Shown one piece after another: positions 55,776-64,000 of a stretch of 64,000 nucleotides of DNA; position 1 is the first letter of the stretch; each line of letters starts with the position of its first letter. The notes below the pieces were generated by a model. The model worked only from the letters and a program-made list of their open reading frames with translations, was not told the DNA's origin and ran no database searches. Source of the DNA: Culex pipiens pallens (Eukaryota; Arthropoda; Insecta; Diptera; Culicidae); assembly GCF_016801865.2 (NCBI RefSeq), contig NC_068938.1, positions 53,850,950 through 53,914,949 of the forward strand, read 5' to 3'. A program made the translations under genes and the position numbers.

Positions 55776-56698
55776 GGGGAAATCTACCCTTTCCAATCAA
55801 ACACCTATCTTCGTCATATGGAGAGTTTGATGCTCGATTAAAGCTCCAAAAATACTATTTGGGCTATAAACTTACCAGCAACAGCACCGCCTCGAGTAAG
55901 CACGCAAATGTATGCCACTTACTGGCCAAAAAGATCACATTTAATGCACTTTTGATCATAATTTGTATTTTGCGAGACCACTTCTCATCATTTTGTTGGC
56001 ACACACAGTGACACACACGAGAATCCCTCAAACGCTTAATGAATATCGCCAAAATTAACTTTTCACTTTCGCTTACTTTTTCACGGCGCTTAAGATATGA
56101 AATTGCTTGCAACTACCGGCAACAAGTTCTTTTGATCATTAGTATGGCACTCACTTGAAGAATAATCCCGAAAAATGTAATAAATTAGCAAGCGCCATCA
56201 AAAAAACAAACGCGCCAAGTCGTTTGACGTTTCAATTTTCACTTTGCATTCCAAACGAAGGCTGAAGAAAACCGAGCGAGAGACGAAGGCAAAAAAGAAC
56301 AAAGGCTGGCCGTCAACACCACCAGCAGCACAGCCAGCGATGCCAGGAAACTTTCCCTATAAATGCCACTTTTCGTGAGTGTTCGTTTGAACTGTCAGCG
56401 CAAATGGCAACACTCGACAGAGTGTTGGAAGAAAAAAGAACTAAGCCGATATTAGAAAAATGGGCGTGGCCCAATGCATTCGCCTCGATTAGAATACCCT
56501 TGGGAATTTTTTTTTGTTAAATGCTTGGTAAAGAAATAGAATAACTTTTAGTGAAAGTGAAAATAAACAGAAATGTTCACAAAAACTTGCTCTACTCGTT
56601 GGTGTACTTGGTTTTAGTAAAATTCAAGGGAGACTCTAGATTATCCAGCATCATTCATACACGACCGCTTATTAGGATTAAAATGGGTAGATTTCCCC
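55776..56698. mobile_element. TA-flanked element with GGGGAAATCTACCC ends
   Basis: TA|GGGGAAATCTACCC (55774-55789) and GGGTAGATTTCCCC|TA (56685-56700) are exact inverted ends, with weaker similarity further in. 923 bp. The interior (56200-56340) is purine-rich and less AT-biased; no transposase is seen. The end type GGGGAA with TA recalls the possible element at 9797-13805. Confidence 0.75.
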
Positions 56699-56700
56699 TA

Positions 56701-57907
56701 ATTAGCACTTCCCGGCAAGTCTGCTAGATTTCAGTAGATATAAAAACGGGGGTAGGTTTATAGTGTACACACAGCAAAATTGCAGCAGTTGCTAAATGTG
56801 CACTTTCCTTGCTTGGTTTTTTTTTGCTGCCACCGCTACATTCAACGTTTCCGGTGCTAGATTTATCCCGGCTACCGACACCTACTAATCAAGTTGAAAG
56901 TTTGTATAGTGAGAGTCGAGCCTCGTGCTGGCGGCACACACTTGTTGAAAATTCTTTTGCCATTAGCCCTTTCTTTCTGTATACTTTGCATATATTGCCA
57001 TATCGTACAGACTTTGTCTAGCCTTCGGCAGAATGACCAGCAACATAAACGAAGTTTCCACAAGCATTAAGTAAAGTACCGTAAACGGGGGTAACATTGA
57101 TTTTTTTTTGTATTTTCGAAATTATTCTAGACCTAATCTTAATTACATTTGAGCACCTTTTATTTAAAAAAAATAATTTCAAAGTCACCCCCAGCTACCG
57201 ACACCGCAAGCACACCGGCTCTAAACGACCAATTTCGGGGACCGCGGTGAGACGATGTGGCGTCGCGACGCCATGGTCGCCGTCGTCGTCGCGCAGAGAA
57301 AAGTTAATTACAATCCGCAGTGCAGTAGCAAGCAACGGCGGCAGAATAATGTGATTTCGTTTCTGCACGAAATTCGACGACGACCTGACGACTGGCAGCA
57401 GGGCTTTCCTATGGGCTCACGGAGAGAGTCGCCGCGGTCAACGGAATCACGCAAATCGGCCTCCGACACGGGGATTGACTGGTGGTTTGGTTTGGTTTGG
57501 CTTGCGGTTACCCGGGGGGTGGATTTTTTCGTGTGACTAAGATTTGGCAGGTGGTTTTCTGGGCAGGTTTCTGACCGCAATTTGTGCTAGTCACTTTTGC
57601 TTAAGTTGAGGTTTTGAAGTAGCATTTTATTTAGATAATTCCATAATTTGTAGAGATATCTTTTCTAGAACTTGAAGGTATGTATTTGGTATCTGATTGC
57701 AAAAAAGCAGTTCATCTGAACTTTACGTTAAAAATTTAAAAAAGAGCAATTTTTTTTATAGAAAATTTTACTTAACAAAGTTTGATAAATTTTTATTATA
57801 GTACTACTACTACTACTTACATACTTATGTCAGTTATAGAATAAATACATGACTATTCAACAGAAACATAATCATGCGACATAGCAAACATCCCAAAATG
57901 TCATGAA
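56701..57907. other. Unassigned stretch with a GC-rich block
   Basis: 57190-57535 is clearly more GC-rich than its surroundings and open in two frames for about 80-90 codons (for example NVISFLHEIRRRPDDWQQGF). It could be part of an exon or of an old element; no family is recognised. The rest is AT-rich. Confidence 0.35.
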
Positions 57908-59056
57908 TAGAGCGTCCAATTTCCCGTCCAGGGAAAAAAATTCCCGGGAATTCCCGGGATTTCCCGAAAAAAAATATTTCCCGTTTCCCGGGAAATTTGT
58001 AAATTTCCCGGGAATTCCCGAAATGCAGGCGAAGGTATACATATTCTTAATTTTTTGGTATTGTTTTTTTAATTGACAAAAAAAATAATGATAGAACTCA
58101 ATTTTATTTCATTGAATTCAATTTGGTGTTATTATTGAACTTTGTCAGTTCGTCTAAAAACTTCATGTTAAGGTTTATTCTAGATTACATTAATTTCTGA
58201 AGCATTTACAACTGGGAATAGATCTTATTTATTTGCGGGGCAACACAAATTACGATTTTAAGGAATGAAAATAAACTATTATAATTTTGGTGTTCTTTAA
58301 CGAAATTGTTGTTATAACAGTTTAAAAATGGTACCTCTCTCCGCCAAGATCAAAATTAAGTTTCAAAAAAACTTTTTTTTTCGTTTTTTGGATGAAAACT
58401 GACTGGCTGAATCATTAAAAAAAACTACTTCGTATTATATACAAGGTGCCCGAAAAGGCAAACATATTTCAAAACTTCGCTCCAAATATTTGAAAACTTT
58501 GAGTTGTGATTGCATAAAATGGTATTTCAATTAAAAAGCAGATTTTTAAGGTAAATTCAATGCCTATCTATTTATTCATGAGCTCAAACCAGTAAGATTT
58601 GTTCTGGAATAAATATTTGCCATGAAAAACATATCTACTGGTTTTTTTTTCTCATTTCAACTTAATTATCAATATTATTCTTTATCGTATTCTCTCCAAC
58701 TGACAAATTTAAAAGCAATTGTGTGGTGTTAATACCAACTTCCTAACAAATAAGCTTATCACAATATTTCGATATTTTGAACGAATGTTAAAGACAGCTT
58801 ATAAATTTAGAAAATTTATATATTTTCCTTAAACTGTTTGTTTTTTTTACAAGCAGTTCAGGTACTCTCACACATGTTTTGACGAATTAAGTTGCTACTC
58901 TATACAATTTTGCTGTAAAATATAAATCAGAACCAGGATCAGAACAATTTCTGATAAATTTTAAATTTCCCGGGAATTCCCGGGATTTCCCGGAAAATTT
59001 GTTAAAAATTTCCCGTTTCCCGGGAAATTTGAAACCCCGGGAAATTGGACGCTCTA
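57908..59056. mobile_element. Non-autonomous hAT-like element with exact 8 bp TSD
   Basis: GTCATGAA at 57900-57907 and 59057-59064 flanks the inverted ends TAGAGCGTCCAATTTCCCG / CGGGAAATTGGACGCTCTA. Behind both ends lie long blocks of TTTCCCGGGAATTCCCGGGA-type repeats. 1149 bp with no transposase frame. Confidence 0.88.
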
Positions 59057-60764
59057 GTCATGAATAGTCATTCTGCAACATAATTGCACCGATTTAGGTA
59101 AATCGGTTAATTCAACCGGTTCAATAGTTGTACCGGTTGAATATATCTGGCATAAAACGTAAAGAATTTGAAGAATTTAAAGCATTTAAAGCATTTAAAT
59201 AATTTTAATAATTTAATTAATTTATAGAATTTTTTTTTTTTAAGAATTTAACGAATTTAAAGAAGCTTAAGAATTTAAAGTATTTAAACAATTAAGAGAA
59301 TTTACATAATTCAAAGGATTAAAAGAATTTAAAAAAAACATTTTTTTAATGAATTTAAAAAAAATTAAGAAATTAATGAATTCTAAGATGCTAAAGATTA
59401 CAAAGAATTTAAAGAATTTATAGAATTAAACAGGTTTAATAATTTAAAGAATTCAAAGAATTTGAAGAATTTAAAAAGTTCAAAGAATTTAAAGAATTCA
59501 AAGATTTGAAAGAATTCAAAGATTTGAAAGAATTCAAAAAATTAAAAGAATTAAAAGATTTGAAACATTTAAAGAATTTAATTAATTTAAAGAATTTAAT
59601 TTATTTAAACAAATTAAAAAAATAAAAATTTAATAATTTAAGGAATTCAAAGAATTTGAAAAATTGAAAAAAATTAAAGAATTTAAAAATTTAAAGAATT
59701 TAAAAATTTAAAGAATTTAAAAATTTGAAGAATTTAAAAAAATAAAAAATTCAAAGAATTTGAAGATTTTAAAGATTTCAAAGAATTCAAAGATTTAAAA
59801 GAATTCTAAAAAATTAAAGAAGGGAAAACATTTAAAGAATTTAATTTATTTAAAAAATTAAATAAATTAAAAAAAATTAAAAAAATATACTTTAAAGAAT
59901 TTAAAGAACTCAAAGAATTTGAAGAATTGAAAGCATTGAAAGAATTTAAAGGAGTTAAAAAAAAATAAATAATTTGAAGAATTTAAAGAATTGGAAGAAT
60001 TTAAAAAAATTAAACAATTTAAAGAATTAAAAGAATTAAAAGAATTTTAATAATTTAAAGAATTGAAAGAATTGAAAAATTTAAAGAAGCTAAAGAATTT
60101 AAAGAATTTAAAGAATTTAAAGAATTTAAAGAATTTAAAGAATTTAAAGAATTTAAAGAATTTAAAGAATTTAAAGAATTTAAAGAATTTAAAGAATTTA
60201 AAGAATTTAAAGAAATTAAGGAATTTAAAGAATTTAAAGAATTTAAAGAATTTAAAAAAATTAAAGAATTTAAAGAATTTAAAAATTTAAAGAATTTAAA
60301 GAATTTAAAGCATTTAAAGAATTAAAAGAATTTAAATAATTTAAAGAATCTAAAGAATTTGAATAATTAAAAAAAGAGGTTAATTTGAAGAATTAAAAGA
60401 ACTTGAACAATTTATTTTTTAAAAGAATTTACAGAATTTACCGAATTTAAAGAATTTAAATGAATTTAAAGAATTTGAAGAATTTAAAGAATATAAAGAA
60501 TTTAAAGAATTGAAAGAATTGAAAGAATTGAAAGAATTTAATGAATTTAAAGAATTTAAAGATTTTTTTTCAGAATTTACGAATTTAAAAAAATTCAAGA
60601 ATTTCAAGAATTTAAAGAATTTTAATAATTAAAAAAAAATAAATAATTGAAAGAATTTAAAGAATTTAATTAATTAAAAAAAATAATTAATTTGAAAAAT
60701 AAAAAAAAATAAAAAAAATATACTTTAAAGAATTTAAAGAGCTCAATGAATTTGAAGAATTCTA

Positions 60765-60834
60765 GATTAAATTTTCAAAACAACCTATCCCTCATGGGTT
60801 TCCTATGCAGATAGGGCCTTTTGAAAATTTAATC
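60765..60834. mobile_element. 70 bp palindromic insert in the 9 bp array
   Basis: GATTAAATTTTCAAAA faces its exact complement TTTTGAAAATTTAATC around CCTATCCCTCATGGG...ATAGGG. It is unlike the array on both sides. Likely a minimal MITE. Confidence 0.6.
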
Positions 60835-60893
60835 GAGAATTGAAAGCATTGAAAGAATTTAAAAACAAAATTAAATAATTTGAAGAATTCGTT

Positions 60894-62246
60894 TCGTTTT
60901 CGTTTTCGTTTTACGGAGCAAGGTGGGGGACGCGGCCTCAAGTCAGTCCAAGTCCGGTTTCTTGTGGAAAAAAGGGTAGTGGCCGAACTAGTATTGCATA
61001 CAAAATGAACACCACCGGAAGATATAGGGGATCGGGAGGGGGAAGGTGAAAGAAAATTAGTGTTGGTGTGAGTAGTAAGAACTTGGATGACTTGAGCAGT
61101 TACGGTAATCTGAGTTTAACACTGAATAATGAAAATCTTAAATTTTGATTCAAAATAAAAAGGCCCGGAATAAATTAAATTATTAGTTAATTAAATAAGA
61201 AAATGTAACTAATCGGAGACCTATACAAAAGAAATCTATGATGTATTCCAAATTTAAAGGAAATAAAAAAATACTAGAGAACAAAAGATGAAAACTATCT
61301 GCCGACCTGTCGCGTCCGTCAGTATTACACTTCGACCAAATCAACTAATCATTTAAGCCCAATTATTCATCTACGGAAAACTAACTAACTTTAATCAACA
61401 ACCTAAACTGTCTGAAACTGTCTGAAAGTAAATTTAATCTCAAATCCTCAAATGTTTTATTACAACGCCAAATAAGGTAAAGGACCTTGCTTTAAAACCA
61501 GTCTTGCCGCTTCCAAAAACCAATAAACATAAATGAACAGTTCATAAGTTGAACACTCGTCATTAAGACGACTATTTCGTGCCTTTCATTTCATTAGGGC
61601 ATAAAGCCTTGCAAACAAGAGTGCATCTCTATCATACCTTATGTAAACTGTCATTTAAGTGAAGGAGACACACTCCTGTTCACAAAACCCATGCGCCCTT
61701 TTGAAATGTTAGGCTCCATTTGATCGTCAAGGCTCCAGTAGATCCTCGATTCGCAACAATATTCGATACAACCATAATCCGAAAACCGTTAGTTCAACAG
61801 ATTAACGAATTTTGTCCGATATCATTACATTATTGATTGACCGAGACTCTATGGAAATTTTGACAAATCAAAATGCTTTGTATTATTACTTAAATGGAAG
61901 TTTAAAATTTATGCAAGTAACAATAATTTTAAATAAAATTCAAAATCTATTCTATCCTACAATGCCTAGAAGAGGCCTCTGTTTCTGTTGTGAGTAAGCG
62001 CTGGTTTCAGAGTTCATTTTTCAATTTAAAAGGGGTGGGAGACGACTAATTTGCTTCATGAACTCCTACTCGGCCTTGGGACCACCTCTTAAGACACTGA
62101 TGGCTCCTAGCTAGGAATTAAACCTAGACACAGCGTCGAGGCCCGCTTCGCATGGCAAAAATGTTGGCTGGGGGGAAGTGATATTATCAGGAAATTTTAT
62201 TTTAAAGCCAACATTGCTAACGGCGTCGAGGTCCTTACTCATGCCC
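60894..62246 (-). mobile_element. Probable non-LTR fragment with (CGAAAA)n tail
   Basis: This non-repetitive block interrupts the array. On the minus strand it ends ...TTGCTCCGTAAAACGAAAACG followed by more CGAAAA units, which looks like the microsatellite tail of a retroposon. No RT frame is seen, so it would be mostly 3' UTR or several fragments. At its other end GCGTCGAGG occurs twice (62130 and 62223). Confidence 0.4.
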
Positions 62247-62665
62247 AAGGAATTTAAAGAATTTAAAGAATTGGAAGAATTTAAAAAAAATTAAACAATT
62301 TAAAGAATTTAAAGAATTAAAAGAATTTTAATAATTTAAAGAATTTAAAGAATTTAAGGAATGTAAAGAATTCAAAGAATTTGAAGAATTTGAAGAATTT
62401 AAAGAATTTGAAGAATTTTAAGAATTTGAAGAATATAAAAAATAAATGAATTTATAGAGTACATATAAATTAAAATAATTTTAAGTTTTAAAAGAATTCA
62501 AAGATTTTTAAAAACTTAAAGAATTTAATGAATTTTAATAATTTTAAGATTTTAAAGAATTTAAAGATTTTGAGGAATTTAAAGAATTTTGAATAATTTT
62601 AACACTTGAAGAATTCAAAGATTTTTTTAATAATTTAAAGAATTTTAAGAATTAAAAAAATGTTA

Positions 62666-64000
62666 AGTACCTTTCGATTGCAAATTCGATTTTGCTTAAA
62701 AATATGATTTTTAATATATTTTTTGTCTGAGTTTTTGACATTTCTCAAAAAAAAAAAAAAAAAAAAAAAAAACACGCAGGCACGATGGCTCAGAAAATGT
62801 CTTCAATCAAAAGTTAGTAAAATCAAAATCAAATGACATTAAATAGAAGAATCAGTGATAAAGTGAGAATCAGTAGAGCAAAATTAAAACAGGAGATAGG
62901 TGGTAGCTGAGGATGAAAAGAAGAGAAACCCCTTTCTGCGACGTTTCAGGTACATCCACAGCAGTTGACTCAACATACTGCGAATCAAAACAATACCTTC
63001 TACAAATTACTCAGAAGAACGTAAGAACGTCACGGAATTGCATAAGCTTAGACAATAAAAGTTATTTCTTAGTAAATAAGATGAAAATGAAAACATACCC
63101 TTAACGCTTTGCATATTTTAAAGCTTCTAAATAATATTTTATTCTCATAAAAAATGAATTAAATCATAAAGAAAAATAGTTATTTTAAGATAATATTCAA
63201 CTATCTTTTAGCCAATCCTCATTATACCCTTTATGCAAGTTCATTTTCAAGCTGTCGAAACATCGTTTTCCTGGAGCTTCCAGCACGAAAAAACAAAATC
63301 TATTTCGTAATGTTAACCCATCTTTCCCGGCCCTCTTCACCCTCGATTAACTCTGTGGGGTGGAAAATGACAACCATCACCAGCAGCAAGTAAGTGGAGA
63401 CACACACACACACACACTTGTCGCCCCAGTACCATGTACTTAAAAGTAATAATAATTCTAATTCCACCGGGGAGCGAGAAGGCAGAAAAAAAACTTCATG
63501 AACGGCGGCGATAAAACTCGACCTGCAGGGCAGCTGCCGGTGGCCTCTGCTCTGATGATGATGGCCGTGGTACGCATGATTTACAGAGACACACAGGGGG
63601 CGGGCAACAACCAGAAGAGGAGCTGGGTGGGTGCGGGCTCACATATCTATAACTCTCTTTCACTGTTTGAGGAGGAAGGTGGGGGGCTCGTTAGAACCAC
63701 CGACTGTTTCGTAACTATTCTGTGTGTGATTGGTTCCATTGACTCACGAAAATTCTTGGATTTGGGTGTGAATCAAGCTTGATTAATTTGTTATCAATGT
63801 CTTTTTCAATAACAACAGGCAAAACTTTGCACTTGTATTTTACACCTTGAAGAAAAAAAGGCCTTGGCTTTGGGCGTGTAATCCGCCGCTTGTTGCCACC
63901 CTTCACCAACCTGCTGTTTCCGAAATTGGTCCGCCCGAAGCTGGTGGCACATCCTGACTCCACAAGCGTCCGATGATCCGCAGTTTTCGAAGAAGCTGCT
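62666..64000. other. Unassigned right end of the window
   Basis: It holds an A-run of about 26 (62746-62772), a (CA)n tract (63403-63418), and otherwise unassigned sequence. The last 600 bases become less AT-rich, with short open frames on both strands. None is long or conserved enough to call. Confidence 0.35.

Larger units (their letters stand above)
59155..62665. repeat. (AAAGAATTT)n array, 9 bp unit, with insertions
   Basis: Degenerate units run from 59155 to about 60893 and again from 62247 to 62665, and are purest at 60085-60290. The unit is the reverse complement of AAATTCTTT, one base longer than the AAATTCTT unit of the arrays at 4341 and 33560. It is split by a 70 bp palindrome (60765-60834) and by about 1.35 kb of foreign sequence (60894-62246). 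Confidence 0.9.

Noticed and set aside
60063..60290. 75-aa Lys/Asn/Leu-rich ORF (and similar at 60419-60607)
   Set aside because: Translation of the AAAGAATTT array, no start context or other gene features.

Overview
The window is animal nuclear DNA, almost certainly from a Culex mosquito. The spliced genes encode clear insect Drosha, RNase H1 and Maelstrom proteins. The transposable elements are mosquito types: Jockey and RTE non-LTR retrotransposons, a Twin-type double-tRNA SINE, and many TA-flanked inverted-repeat elements. There are no bacterial operons and no CRISPR. About 10 percent of the window encodes host protein. The rest is transposons nested in one another and very long AT-rich short-period tandem arrays.

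Layout. 1-4340: a Jockey-clade retrotransposon on the minus strand, cut by the left window edge, abutting an (AAATTCTT)n array (4341-4932). 5227-15710: drosha (+), three exons, 1348 aa. Its 6.4 kb second intron holds a nest: a hAT-like element (8835-14101) contains a possible TA-flanked element (9797-13805), which contains a full-length RTE with an intact ORF (9858-13616), which contains a 171 bp palindromic element. 15819-16816: RNase H1 (-), convergent with drosha. 16817-19034: a spacer with four inverted-repeat structures. 19035-20640: maelstrom (+). Drosha (miRNA processing) and Maelstrom (piRNA silencing) therefore lie within 4 kb of each other.

20641-32467 has no recognised gene. It holds a truncated retroposon with a 14 bp target-site duplication (TSD), a 547 bp tRNA-derived SINE with a 22 bp TSD, nested TA-type elements, small MITEs and older repeats. 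32468-41892: a three-exon gene (-) for a 361 aa type II membrane protein. Its 8.3 kb intron contains about 6.5 kb of nearly pure (AAATTCTT)n. 42000-46090 is repeats.

46086-54663: a Twin-type SINE with a 16 bp TSD, split by an 8125 bp element with 17 bp terminal inverted repeats (TIRs) starting CACGG. That element carries a decayed gene-like unit (first exon, splice sites, polyA signal) and long 8-, 9- and 10-bp-period arrays. 54700-64000: a TA-flanked element, a hAT-like element with an exact 8 bp TSD, an (AAAGAATTT)n array with insertions, and unassigned sequence.

Splice structures were read by eye and checked for reading phase. No searches were run. Family names rest on motif recognition.
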